This document shows positions 1-11,729 of a stretch of 64,000 nucleotides of DNA, piece after piece (positions within the stretch are counted from its first letter, which is position 1; the number at the start of each line of letters is the position of its first letter). A program made the position numbers and the translations under genes. The notes beneath the pieces are model-generated. The model saw only the letters and a list, made by a program, of their open reading frames with translations. It made no database searches and was not told where the DNA came from. The stretch is taken from the NCBI GenBank assembly GCA_033675265.1, contig JAUJYZ010000350.1:124001-188000 (forward strand), given 5' to 3'. This DNA comes from Actinostola sp. cb2023 (lineage: Eukaryota > Cnidaria > Anthozoa > Actiniaria > Actinostolidae).

Positions 1-118
1 GTAGACGTCATCAAATTTGCATATTGAGATTTCAAACCTCTATAACTCATAAACGCAAGGTTCAAATCACAAAATACTGAACCCTCCAACTATTCAGTTT
101 ATGGGCAATTCCACATGA
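1..118. repeat. Truncated arm of an inverted-repeat element
   Basis: The first ~110 bases (CATCAAATTTGCATATTGAG, then TTTCAAACC, ACTCATAAACGC and CACAAAATACTGAACC) resemble the right arm of the inverted-repeat element at 16005-16476. The rest of this copy lies outside the window. Seen by direct comparison; the alignment is imperfect. Confidence 0.55.
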
Positions 119-1381
119 GAGAAGGAAAAAATGCATTTCTCAGAACTTGTAAAACTGAATGAATTTGTTTCAAATCATAGTCTTTAGTGTTCAATGTTTA
201 TGAATTTTATAAAATTTTCTTGGTCTGACAGTCAGGGGGGACATCAACACAGTGAGAGCATATGGATATTTTTTGGTTATAATTTGCCCTTAATTAGAGC
301 AATTTGAATTTTCTTAAATAAAAGCAAATAAAACCTACAGCTAGGAGTTGTATGTAAGGTTGGTAAACATATGTGATGTTCTTTCAAAATACATAATCTT
401 GGGAAGACTCCTCAAGCATTAACAATTATTTGGGGGGGGGGGGGGGGGGGGGGGTATGAATTTCGTTACAGACATTACATAGCCAGACTACAAAAATATG
501 ATTATTTTTGCATTGCAAGCCAAGCCCAAGTCTTCTGATTGTGGTTTCCCTGGTTCTCTTTTGAAAAGTTATAGGAAACAAATATATGACAAGAGATTAG
601 GTACAGCTCTTTAAAAAGTTACTGAAATCATGTTACAGACGTTACATTTTTGGTGTTACAGAACACAGATATGATATTGCATAGTAAAAAGTACATGCTT
701 TCTTCACTGTTTTCATAAAGTCACCTAAACCTTGGTACCTTGGTAATTTCATCAACAGAGCACTTTTCAAACCACCATGGAAGGGTTTTTACCACAAACG
801 AAGCTTGAGAGGATATATGATCTTCAAAATATAGTTTGATTATAGCCACTTGTCAGTGTCTTTATATTAAATAATTATAAGGTGGAAAATTAACCTATTC
901 AATAAGCTTAAGCATTACAAATGGGTTGACAAGTTGAACAACAATATAAAACATACATTTTCTAGTGTTCATATTATTTTACCTTTAAGTTTCATTGCAT
1001 AAAAGATCTATATTTCGTACAGTGTAACATCTGTAACAAAAGCTGTAACGTCTGTAACACCAAACTTTTCTTCATTGCTCAGAGTGAATAGAATAATCCT
1101 GGAAAGTTTACTGTTTATAATAAACTTCAAACATATAGCAAGAGCTCCATCACCAATTATGGTTTTAAAGGTTTTTAAATTCACAGAAATTTGTGTTAAA
1201 ATACAATAACCTGAAAGTATGGGTGATTTTACTGTAACGTCTGTAACGTTATTAAACTCTCTGTATATAAGCAACTTAGGAGACTTGACATATTATATTA
1301 CCTCATACAACTTCACTCCCCCCTACCTAACAAATCTAGACAAAAGAAAAATCAAAACTCCCTTTGGCCATCAAACTGTAC

Positions 1382-1947
1382 TTAAAGGGGGACTAGTACG
1401 TAAATCGTTCAAAGTTTGATTTAGCTGAAACTTCACTGAAATATTCTCAAAGACCCATACAATCATTGGTTAATTTTTTTCTCAAAAATTCCAATGGGAA
1501 GTAATGCATTTTTATGAATCTTTAGAGGTGCCAGTGACGTCACTGACTCAACCCAAACAATCATCACGGCTTCGCTCCATACATTTCTTCATGTTTAATG
1601 TCTTGAATTATTTTATTTCTATGAAGCTAAACGTTTGTGTGAAGGAGTTTTCTTACCTTATATGTGCTTAGGATTGATTGTTTGACTAGTTTTCTTCAGT
1701 GATGAGCTGTTGTCTGAACAAACCGTTCAGATATTTTGATCACAAAATGCAAAGAAATGTATGGAGCTGAGTTTGGGTTGAGTCAGTGACGTCACTGGCA
1801 CCTCTAAAGATTCATAAAAATGTATTACTTTCCATTGGAATTTTTGAGAAAAAAATTAACCAGTGATTGTATGAGTCCTTGAGATTATTTCAGTGAAGTT
1901 TCAGCTAAATCAAATTTTGAACGATTTACGTACTAGTCCCCCTTTAA
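1382..1947. mobile_element. TTAA-bounded foldback/MITE with ~170-bp inverted arms
   Basis: The left end reads TTAAAGGGGGACTAGTACG and the right end CGTACTAGTCCCCCTTTAA. The arms stay complementary for about 170 bp, through GTGCCAGTGACGTCACTG (left) and CAGTGACGTCACTGGCAC (right). The TTAA at both ends is the target duplication made by piggyBac-type transposases. There is no coding capacity, so it would be a non-autonomous element. The family assignment is inference from the ends. Confidence 0.75.
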
Positions 1948-2710
1948 ATAAATTACAAAATCTTGTCTGAAGTGTAACGTCTGTAACGAAGAACTGACCT
2001 TATATTGAATAGATTTTTGTAGCTATGGCCTTCTGGGAAGGCGTAGCTACTATGCCATCGAGTGTGAAAGTAAGTATGTCCGTAAGTAATTTTCGGGTTG
2101 ACTTGGATTCGTTCGGAAATCCGATTGAAGTGAGTCGAACGAGAGCGAAGACGAGTGAAGACTAGAAAACCTTTTCCCGATGATACCAGATGTATTTTTG
2201 TTCTATTCTCGTCTCGACTGGCGTTTTGTTCGACTACATTTTGACAATATTGTCAACTCTCGTCAATAATCGACTTCTTATCGATTGCAACGTACACGCT
2301 ACATGTACGTTATCTTCAAGACCAAGTGCTCGATGTGTGATGTTTACGAGTGAGGTAAAGCCGACTATTGACAATGAATTTGTGCTTTTCTGAATCAGTA
2401 ATTAAGCACAGCTTTCAAGCAATGTGTCCAGTGTTTTCCCGTAATTAATTGTTCAGGTTTTTTGACAATCTTTATATAATTTCCACCAGGCAAACGATCG
2501 CTGAACCAAGATGTTTGTTCAGTCGTTGACGGCCACGATGGTCTTCTAGAATATCACGTACTTGTTTAGCACAGTATTAAAACATACATCGCTATTACAA
2601 TTAGTTACAGTTCTATTATATCTGTTCTCTCAAATAAATGATTGTTACGATTACCAAATGTTGTTGTTGATTAAATTATAAATAACAGTCAGTATTTTCG
2701 CAGTTATTCT

Positions 2711-2969
2711 ATGGGAGGTTTTACATGTGACGTAGTGGCCGTCAAAATCTACAAAATGTTCGAACCTAACTTTCAAAGTCTGTTAGTTTTTCTTCAAGCA
2801 ACTAGATGGCATTTGTTTGTTTGTTTATAAGTAACTTATATTTGGTATATTTGACAGATATTTAGACTTCACCGATCTAAAATTGAAGTTTTGAGCAAGT
2901 AAAATGACGGTTTGACGGCCACTCGCGACAGATTTTGACGTCAGAAAAAGATTCCATAAAACCTCCCAT
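2711..2969. mobile_element. MITE-like element, copy 1 (second copy at 37.3 kb)
   Basis: It begins ATGGGAGGTTTTAC and ends TAAAACCTCCCAT, giving ~13-bp terminal inverted repeats. An inner inverted pair (GTGGCCGTCAAAATCT and AGATTTTGACG) extends the symmetry. A nearly identical stretch in the same orientation occurs at 37323-37572, which shows that it is dispersed. No open frame. Confidence 0.75.
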
Positions 2970-4663
2970 TCGTGTAGACCAAGGAGCTGTGCCAGACTGT
3001 TGTTTGTTGTCGATTTCCGTTCATATCGTTTACTGAATTACTTGTGTAAAACTTGTGAACAAACGTTTGTTTTTATTTTTGTTATTATGGTACATTATAT
3101 ATATATTTAGAGCTTTACTGTTCTTTTGGACAGACGAAGAGCCACTGGTGGAAATGCTATCATTAAACCACTATTATAATATTTATTTTCATTTTTGTTA
3201 CACCTAACATCACAACATTTTCTTTTCACATTACAATTTATTTTCTCCATAATTTCTTTCCTTCATTTCTCTACTGTATCTATTTTTCTCTTTTCTTAAC
3301 TCATTGTCTATTCATTTTATTACTGGCTTCACAGCAGTAGCTACATGCAGTCCTAGACTGCCTATTTTTTTAAACAATCTCACTGGGGTGATATGCACTT
3401 TTTAAGCTTAACTAATAAATGTCGATTAAGCAATGTTCTGTTTTCTAATACGTAAGTCGGGTAATTTAATGCAAGTTTAACATATATCTCGGACAGTCAC
3501 TAAGAATCTAAGGCTGAAATAGGTTCAAGCCAAGTCGGATATTACGACTCTTCTAGTTCTAGTCTGGAGCGACTTGCCACAACGCACAAATGCCTTTTCA
3601 AACACAAAACGACGTTCTAACGTAAACCATGAGCCTATTTCAAAATTAATAGGTTCGACTGAATTAAGCTCATGGTTAGTTCGACGTTTGCCCTAACATG
3701 TAACTTACCTTGATATTACGGTTGTAACTTGTAGCAACTATCTCGCGCTTGCGATGCCAAGTAGTCACGTGTACTGAGAAGCTTCCCTACGATACATGGA
3801 ACGGATTCAATGAAACATGTAATAATCCACCTCAATCTTCTATTAATCTCAGCAATCCCAAAAGCTCATTCAAATATACTTACGTCTTTACTAAACTGAG
3901 GAAAACTAATGTGTTTTGAAAATTATTTAGCGGAGTTAAGGCAAGCAAGGGACGTTCGAGCTTGATCCGCCGAGGCGAAGGGCCCGCCGTTTGCTTTGAA
4001 TATAAAGCTGAAGATAAAGTTGTCTGCAAAGAAAAATTGCAAGGAACAAATACTTGAGCCGTTAAAGAAATAGAAATAGAAAGGAATCACTAAAAATATC
4101 CGTCTTTTTTGTCTTTTTCTTTTGTCTTTTGCAAAGGTAGAATCGTAAGCTTATACAAAAGTGTGACCTTCGCAATTGTGGTCTTACACGTACTCCCAAG
4201 GGAACTTTTTGTCGAAGACACGTTCACCACGCAATTTCATTGGCAGATAAAACAGCGTCTCCTATTGGATAAATCTCAATAAGACCGTTCTGCCACGGAG
4301 GACCGGTTTGCCACGCTACAGTCATTTAGGACTCAACGTGGCTAATATTCATGCGATTTGGCCGTTAGAGACTGGATCGATGTGATATATATAGAAATGA
4401 CATCACCTGACCAGTCTTACGCGATCAAAATATCAAATCGAGTTCCGATCGTCGGTTCCTCGTACATTTCAAGTTCCTCTTTCGAGAAAACCTCTTTACT
4501 GGATTAAAGAGGCTTTTTTTGACTTGGGACAGTGTGGAGAAGAATTCTAACTTAGTGTGATGGACAAACAATCAGTTGATTGCGTGTTTTTATGACCGCT
4601 ATATAAAACTCGACACAAACAAAATAGAAACAATATTTAACCGGGAATATTTCTACTCAGTCA

Positions 4664-7600
4664 ATGGCAGCTTTCACCTCTGAACAGATCATGTTGTTAG
4701 GTAAGTCAAATAGAAAACAAACAAACTTTAAAGCTTCTTAAGGATTATTAAAACGTAGAAGACATTTAGATCCAAAGGTTTGGTTTTTCAACACTGATTC
4801 TGCCCTATTTGCAATTTTTCAATCAGTGTCTCCCTGGACTAAATGGACCTCCATGTTGTGTTAATACTCTTGTATGTAAGCTTAAGTTCTTATTGAATTA
4901 ATAATTATTAGTAATAAGTTCGATCCTCGATCCTTGTCTCATCTTATATCTGAAATATTGATATGTCATGGCTTTTATAAAGTTTATAAGGCGAACTTAA
5001 TTACTGTAATTTGTGGGGGGTTTCAAAATATAAATATATTAATTGTTATGATATTTATCAGGGACCTGGTCAATTACAAGTGTTATACGTGGCCATAGTA
5101 TATATCATACATGCTTACAAACGAATACTCTGTGTTACATACAAACTGGGTGTATCAAATATTATTCTCATCGACTTTCGTTATGGTTGACATATCTCTC
5201 TATATGCAAATTTAACAATACAATAAACTTTATTTATAGATTCACAATGTCTACAATGTACTGTAGAATATGATTGGTTGAATTATTACTATTTACAGAA
5301 TTAGTTGGCGCTTTGTATCTCAATTGCAGAATACCCCACCATAAAGGGAAACCACTGTCGGCTTCTTTTATGAACGATGCATATGTCTTGAACAAAAGAA
5401 ACTTTTGCCATTTAAATTTGTGATGGGGTATTCTGAAATCTAGCCAAGCTCTATATGTTTTATTATAAGCAGTTTAGCCAAGAATCACAGATCTCTGCTA
5501 TGGTTATCAGATTTCTATTGTATTTTCCTCATTGATTATTAATGATTTCAAGTTAACAACAGGGTTGCCGTACACAACACAGGGGCAGGGGGTGCCCCCC
5601 TTCCCCCTAGCAAGGCAAATTTAAGATACCAAAAAGTACTGAGATTAACTGTACTGTTTTTGTTTATTTTGTGCTGTTAAATAGTCGTACTGCATGCCCA
5701 GGGGGGGTACTCAGGGGTATCAGTGACGGGGAGGTGCGAAGGCTTTGATACTGATACCTGATACTGATACCCCTGAGTACCCCCCTGGGACTGCATGCCC
5801 CCCTTGAATTTTGGGTTATATCATATATTGTACTCATGTATAATTTCTCGTCACTTCACCTTGATAATGGCGTCATGATGACTCGAAACGTCGGTCTATA
5901 TACATTTTGTCATATGTTTTTGCCTGTCTATGTATATCATATATTATATATTTAACCCAGAAGGCCCAGTGGAAGATTTAACTATGCTAAACTGGTGCAA
6001 TATTTTATAAATGTTTTTATATCTACATTTGTACCTTCTCTAAATAAAGTTCATTCATTCATTCATTCATTCATTCCAGTGTTAATTTTCTGTTCATCTA
6101 GCTTAATATCCCTAAATTGTCTTTCTTTTGTAGGTGTTCCTAACAGAGAGCCTAACTCCAAGAAGAACCCAGGTTGTTCCTTAGATAGTCTCCCAACACT
6201 TGAAGCCAAATCAACTCTCAATACCATAGGATCAAGAAAGCCTATATCACGCAGTGAAGCTGAGGCATTGCATGGTATTCTCTACGATGGTCCATTTCCT
6301 TTGAAATCAACTAACAAATATCATGAGTCTGGTTACTTTTCTGGTGATAGTAAATTGTCTCTTTGTAAGACAACATTGGAGAAATCCAGGAATCATTTTA
6401 TAGGTGGTGATGAAATGGGTAAGTACCGGTAATGTGTTAGTTGTTTGTCCTTGTTCACAGTCAATATTACACACTTGTTCATTGTCTGTACTCCATACAT
6501 TCCACACAGATTACCTAACTTTTGGTGTAAACTTAACACCTTATAGAGTATACAAACACTAAAACCGTGCAACATAAATAGATACTAGATTTAGGTGTTA
6601 CTCCCATATTATTTAAGTTGACGGTAGATACAGGTTTGCAGCACTGAAACCCTGGGTAGCAAATTCAGCAACTCACACTGAACCAGGGTGATAGTTAGTC
6701 AGACATGTGATATGAAACCAATATTTAATTTCATGTGTTGTTTTTGTGTTGGTGTAGATAACTTCAACAAGGTGAGCTTGGAAGACTTGTTTGCTGAAAT
6801 AGCAGAAGAGTTTGGATGTTGTTGGAAAGAAGTTGGTAGACACTTATTGAGAAAGGAATGCTCCATTGAAAACATTGATGCTGACTACAGCAAAGTCAGT
6901 GAGAAATCCTACCAGATGCTACACAAATGGAAAAACGAAAGTGGCTGCAGAGCCTCAATAAAGGACATCTTTAAATGCTTAAACAGCATTGGGAAAGAAA
7001 CTGTGGCCGAGAAATTGCTTGAATATTTACCAGACACTATCGCAAGGGAATGTGAAGTGATCCTTCTGTCATCATCTAAAAAGATTAGATGTGCTGCCAT
7101 GACAACACGTATCCATAACATACCAGAACAGCATAAGGACTTGACAGTGGAAAAACAATTACGATTGCAAGATGATGAAGAGGTGAATGTACAAAGTTTG
7201 CAAATACCCTGGGTGGGGGAGTGGGGTGGGGGAGTGGGGTATACTCCCATAAATAAGTTTTATAGATACATATGATCAGTGTTTCTAGTCTGCAGCACCA
7301 TTCAGCAACTCACACTGAACCAAGGGTGATAAGTTAGTCAGACATATTAACTCTTTGAGGAGGGGGAGGGGGGCAAATACATGTACCTGCTTGTGGTCTT
7401 GCATGCTTGTTGCTTTACTGATGTGTTTATTTTGCTACGCTATAGGTCTATCTCTGTTCTAGTAACATCACAAAGAAGAAATATCTACTGAAAGAAATTG
7501 AAGAACGTCCCAAGGTTTACAGATGGGCTGCAAGAATGGTATGTAAGAACTTTGTCTTCATCTTCTAAATGATCTGTATGACTATACTTGGCGCTGGTAA

Positions 7601-8489
7601 TATTTGTCTGCAGAAGGTGTCCAGTATTTGTTACGTATATATATGTTATATACATGTCGTATATCGTTGTTTATGCAACAATTAAGTGTCACCCTACATG
7701 AAGAGAAATCATGCACACTTGTACATATATACATGTAGAAAGTAAGGAAATCGCAGCACACCTGATTTATTTGTTAATTAACTTGGTTCATTTTACCATT
7801 GCCTAGGTAATCCCAGAAAAACAACTGACGTCAAAGAAGAAAACCTTACGCAAGACAAATGAGTTTCTGAAAGACTTGGAGCTCAAAGAAGACACAGTAA
7901 AGCGTTTGAAGAGTATCATCGAGAAACTCCAAGACAAACTCCACATCAAACACATGAACTTCTGCCAGGAACACTTAAAGTGTACAAACTGTGAGAAAAC
8001 AGCGTTAATGAGAGAACTATTGGAGAAAGATTTATCGTTGCTACATCATGAGCTTGTTAACATGATCAGAGGAAGCAGACGTTTGTCTGTGTCTGGAATA
8101 CCAACTGAAAGGATGTATGACCTTGCAGAACGTGCATACAGTATTTGTGAAGAACACAAGAGATTCCATGATGTGATGGTGAAATTGCCACGACGCTGTA
8201 GCATGGAGTTACTAGATGACATTGGACCAGAAACTGAGCCTGACGAGCTTGACGATCCTTTACAAGTAAGTGAGTTATGCAACAGATTTGTGGTGTTCGC
8301 TGTTGTCAGTGTTGATTGGAATCTTATTGATTTCAGTGTACACTGAACATTTTACGTCATTTTGGAAGAAAACGAAAAGTTGTACAGTCATTAACACCAA
8401 AACAACGCAAAAGTCAAACCAAGAAAGTACAGGTACGTTTAAATAATGATGATAATAATAATAATAATAAGAAGAAGAAGAAGAAGAAC

Positions 8490-8547
<58 letters not shown>

Positions 8548-8822
8548 TAACAATAATAATAATAATAATAGTATATAATAATAATAATAATAATATAATA
8601 ATAATAATAATAACAATAACAATAATAACAATAATAATGTTAATAATAATAATAATAATATTATAATAATAATAACAATAATAATATAATAATAGTAATA
8701 GTAATAATAATAAGAATAAGAATAAGAATATAATAATAAAAATAACAATAAGAATATAAGAATAATAATAATAATATATAATAAATAAGAATAATTATAT
8801 AATAATAATAATAACAATAATA

Positions 8823-8892
<70 letters not shown>

Positions 8893-10656
8893 TAATAATA
8901 ATAATAATAACAATAATTATATAATTATAATAATAACAATGAAGAACAGTAATGTTATTAGATGCCATGCCTAACTCCACATCAAACACATGAACTTCTG
9001 CCAGGAACACTAAAGTGTACAAACTGTGAGAAAACAGAGTTAATGAGAGAACTATTGGAGAAAGATTTATCGTTGCTACATCATGAGAATAATAACAATA
9101 ATAATAGTAATTATTTATTTCTTTAAAAAAGGCACATATCTCAATGCTCTTACAATCTAGCTATTATAAATGATAATATAGTAATTAAGAAAAAATAATA
9201 TTAAAAGTGTCATCTATTGCTTTATGAATTCTCTCACCAACACAAACTCAAATCTCTTTTTACAATATAAGGTATTGTGAGAAACTCGGAAAAAATCAAA
9301 TTCATCTTTACTTCATTTCTTTGTTCACCAGAGACACTCATCTGATAAGCCCAAGTCTCGTTTCTACATACCATCGCGTCAGTGCCACTTGGACACCCAG
9401 GAAGACCAGGAAACTATACCACGCTCTTCCTGGCCAACACGAATTGGTTCCAAGGTATTTGAACATATTCACTTGGCAGGCAATCATTTTGTATCCACGG
9501 CTATCTGGTGGATAGGGCGGTTTTTGTTGATAACTCGTGGATATGCACAGATAGGAAGAGCTTTGTGGTTATCAATATTTCATATGTTCAAAGGTTAAAG
9601 GAAATCTATAACACCGTGAAAAGAGTACTTAACTTTGCTGATGTTGCGAGCCTCAACACCTAAGAGGAAGTGTAAAAGGTTTCATAAGCATCACTAATAA
9701 GACCCATTTCTTTTCCTACAAAACTCATTGGTGACTGAGACTATTTTGTGTTTTAGTTTTTTGTTCAGAGGAAGAGGTCTTCAGAAAAGAAACAACGCCG
9801 AAAGTCAGACGAGATGCAAAAGAATGAACTGGACAAAGAAAGGAAACTAAAGGCTTCTCAAGTCTCAGTACAGAAACAGCACGATAACGAAATGTATCAC
9901 CCTCGATCCAACACATTCCCATCATCACTGGCTGATATTAATGGCAACAATGCACGGTTCTATGGCTCTCAAGAGCTTGATGATATCAACGACACTGGCA
10001 GTGTCTTTAGCTGCATTAAAGATCTTAGAATTTCAGAGGTATCATCACATGACCCTGGGACCATGCGGTTGTGTGACACCGTGACAAGAAAACTACACAT
10101 GAGCAGCAGTGATTCCAATCTTCTCAAGAACGCAAATCGTCGAAAGGGCGTCGTGACACGTGACGCATTCAGTCCTAATAACGGATTATGTGACAGCCGT
10201 AGTCCTGGGGTATTTGAGATTTTAACTCAAAAGCATTTTCTTGATGTACGCCAAAGAAGCTTCAGTGACGATGAAGTCATGCAAGGGAACAAGCGTTACC
10301 AAGTGTTTCAATACCGGGATCCCTGTGTTCAACAAAGTTCACCGGAATTGACAACCATCGAAGATGTACAATGGAAAACAGGTACATTGCTTTTATGAAT
10401 AATAATTGTGTCACTTATGACTTGCGAATTAAACTTGCCCTAGGCCCACTTTTAGGGTTCTGGGTAGGAGGGGAAGAATGGATGGAGAGTCCTCCCTTCC
10501 CCCTCCCTCTCCTCGGCTCCTCTCCACCTCCTATGAGCCGCTCAAGCAAGCCAATGACTTTATAATGGATACTGCAGATACTGTGTTTACATTGTAATAA
10601 ATCGACCTTTAATTTGCCTTTCAGAAATTGATCCTGATACAATTTTCTTTGTCTGA
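4664..10656 (+). CDS. Death-domain protein, paralogue 1 (9 exons, 720 aa)
   Basis: Coding exons: 4664-4700, 6134-6418, 6758-7182, 7446-7538, 7807-8265, 8337-8432, 9332-9454, 9769-10381 and 10625-10656. All junctions are GT-AG and the phases close to a TGA. Residues 13-107 are polar and low-complexity with an ESGYFSG motif. Residues ~110-192 form a Death domain, with a CCWKEVG tryptophan motif in helix 2, ENIDADY in helix 3 and MLHKWKNESG in helix 4. Residues 250-280 are a separate phase-0 exon (VYLCSSN...KKYLLKEI) shared with the two paralogues. Residues 281-433 are helical, with heptad-like KDLELKEDTVKRL and a CxxC pair. The C-terminus is basic, serine-rich and ends in IFFV, a possible class II PDZ ligand. 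Unlike in the paralogues, the Death-domain exon has lost its donor and runs on ~55 residues. Death domains mediate homotypic assembly in apoptotic and innate-immune signalling; the specific role is unknown. Confidence 0.82.
5327..5435. repeat. Short inverted repeat (MITE-like)
   Basis: CAGAATACCCCACCATAAA at the left is answered by TTTGTGATGGGGTATTCTG at the right. About 70 bp of unrelated sequence separates the arms. Confidence 0.65.
5697..5789. repeat. Hairpin element with apparent 11-bp target duplication
   Basis: CAGGGGGGGTACTCAGGGGT is followed by its complement ACCCCTGAGTACCCCCCTG. The hairpin is bracketed by the direct repeat ACTGCATGCCC on each side (5689-5699 and 5790-5800), which looks like a target-site duplication. 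Confidence 0.6.
5860..6078 (+). mobile_element. 3' end of a retroelement with (CATT)n tail
   Basis: The segment carries GATGACTCGAAACGTCGGTC, a sequence type often seen in the 3' regions of animal retroelements, and ends in AAATAAAGTTCATTCATTC and further CATT copies. A polyadenylation-like hexamer directly before a short tandem tail is typical of non-LTR or Penelope-like 3' ends. No reverse-transcriptase coding is present, so it is a 5'-truncated copy. Confidence 0.5.
6640..6708. repeat. Direct repeat flanking the Death-domain exon, left copy
   Basis: CAGCAACTCACACTGAACC followed by AGGGTGATAGTTAGTCAGAC recurs at 7287-7347 on the other side of the Death-domain exon, and its last half recurs near 12995-13021. 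It is a dispersed repeat; the two nearest copies sit in the flanking introns. Confidence 0.7.
7287..7347. repeat. Direct repeat flanking the Death-domain exon, right copy
   Basis: CAGCAACTCACACTGAACCA and then AGGGTGATAAGTTAGTCAGA match the copy at 6640-6708 with a one-base insertion. It lies in the intron after the Death-domain exon. Confidence 0.7.
8440..8940. repeat. (TAA)n microsatellite in intron 6 of Death-domain gene 1
   Basis: About 500 bp of TAA/ATA triplets with occasional AAG and AAC variants begin eight bases after the donor at 8433. They create long Tyr/Leu/Ile open frames on the minus strand that have no coding meaning. Confidence 0.95.
8975..9087 (+). pseudogene. Partial intronic copy of exon 5 of Death-domain gene 1
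   Basis: About 113 bp repeat the exon sequence at 7937-8051 (encoding roughly LHIKHMNFCQEHLKCTNCEK and the next 18 residues). One base is deleted (CACTAAAG for CACTTAAAG) and there are a few substitutions. The copy has no splice sites of its own, is frameshifted and is bounded by TAA-type microsatellite on both sides, so it is a recent, non-functional segmental copy. Confidence 0.85.
9088..9331. other. End of intron 6, possible retroelement tail
   Basis: After the exon copy comes AATAATAACAATAATAATAG, then TTATTTATTTCTTTAAAAAA and GCACATATCTCAATGCTCTT, which resembles the 3' tail of a short retroelement in reverse orientation. The rest is AT-rich up to the acceptor TTGTTCACCAG. Confidence 0.35.
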
Positions 10657-10797
10657 AGTGTTTGTGTTGACTGGAACTCCAACAGGTATTGGGTTCCCTG
10701 TGGTAATATGCGTCCTTGCGTTTTATCATCGACTTTCAGTATTGATTTTGCTGCAGACATTTTAAACATAAGCAGTGCCAATATTGTATTACCATGT

Positions 10798-10945
10798 TAG
10801 AGTCGTTTTCGTATGAGTGGGAACCCTGTGGTACCGTGACACTCATATGGCTTCCTTTCTGAACCAATCAAAAAGCGTGCAGATGCATCTCATCCAACAA
10901 GGCACCGGTGACGTTGCGGTAACTTTCCCACTCATACGAAAACTA
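10798..10945. mobile_element. MITE family A, copy 1
   Basis: It begins TAGAGTCGTTTTCGTATGAG and ends CTCATACGAAAACTA. The interior carries GAACCAATCA. It is the most diverged internally of the five main copies in the window (10.8, 14.3, 24.4, 53.1 and 61.5 kb). Confidence 0.8.
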
Positions 10946-11023
10946 TTGTTCATTAGTTTATAATGACAGTTAGTTATTGCTTGAATTTTCACTGGATGCA
11001 ATCGAACGAAGAGAGAAAACTGG

Positions 11024-11144
11024 GTCAGGTCTTCGTGTAGCTACACAAAAGTCTTGGCTATTGTTCTATTGTCGTTCTATGTATTGTTTTTACATGAAAA
11101 AACAATAGCCAGGACAATTTGTGCAGCTACACGAAGACCTTGCC
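11024..11144. repeat. Inverted repeat
   Basis: AGGTCTTCGTGTAGCTACAC (left) is complementary to GCAGCTACACGAAGACCT (right). The inner arms TGGCTATTGTT and AACAATAGCCA extend the pairing. Confidence 0.7.
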
Positions 11145-11729
11145 TAATGATACAACTTTTGGTCATTTCTCTTTCTGTTCACTACAAGCAAACATGTTCT
11201 ACCATTAAGCACCAGTAAATTAAATTGGAATCATTTAAAGGTTGTCGCTTTTAAAAACGACATAGTTAATACTATTGTAGCTACAAAATGTTGTAAATAT
11301 TTTAGTTTCAAAAACAAAATTGCCTTGTGCAAGTAGCGATGATCCGGCAAACCTGTCTGGTACACCATTGCAGTGTTACAATCCCCACATACCATGGTTT
11401 ACACGCCAGCACAAGAGGAGTTATCAAGTTCACTGTGGAAAAAAGCTGACACAAGCATAAGTGTCAAAACGTTCAGTTCATTTTCTTGTACCTGCGCCAG
11501 CCCTTCACATGACACACGCTTCTTGTGCTGGCTTACATTCGTTATGAAAACCAAGGAGGAGAACCAACGATGACGAGTTTAGACAGTTGTCACCCTTTCT
11601 CCTCAATGTACTCTTTAAGCTTTTATTTATGCTTTTTTTATGTGAGGTGACCAGAGTACAATACAAGGTCTCGCAGCTGCTTACAAGATCTGTTGTGATT
11701 GGATAATACAAACAATAGAATTCATTATC

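Larger units (their letters stand above)
1..4663. other. Gene-free region upstream of Death-domain gene 1
   Basis: No convincing exon is visible. Open frames here are short and lie in repeats. The stretch holds a G-run near 431-454, copies of a TAACGTCTGTAAC motif between about 460 and 1990, a TTAA-bounded inverted-repeat element (1382-1947), a second MITE (2711-2969), a small inverted repeat with arms near 3610 and 3690, and AT-rich unique DNA. The promoter of the gene starting at 4664 should lie in its last kilobase, but I see no decisive core element. Confidence 0.6.
4701..6133. other. Intron 1 of Death-domain gene 1, with repeat insertions
   Basis: It starts at donor GTAAGT after a 12-codon first exon and ends at acceptor TTTTGTAG. 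It contains an inverted repeat at 5327-5435, a second at 5697-5789 and the 3' end of a retroelement at about 5860-6078. No coding sequence is seen. Confidence 0.7.

Noticed and set aside
5880..5910. Hammerhead ribozyme core at GATGACTCGAAAC
   Set aside because: The conserved CUGAUGA box and the flanking stems are not present; treated only as a retroelement 3' segment.
5995..6432. 145-codon frame starting in the (CATT)n tail
   Set aside because: Only its second part (6134-6418) is exon; the N-terminal half is retroelement tail preceding a good acceptor.
8275..9022. Poly-Leu/Tyr frames on the minus strand
   Set aside because: TAA-type microsatellite within intron 6 of Death-domain gene 1.
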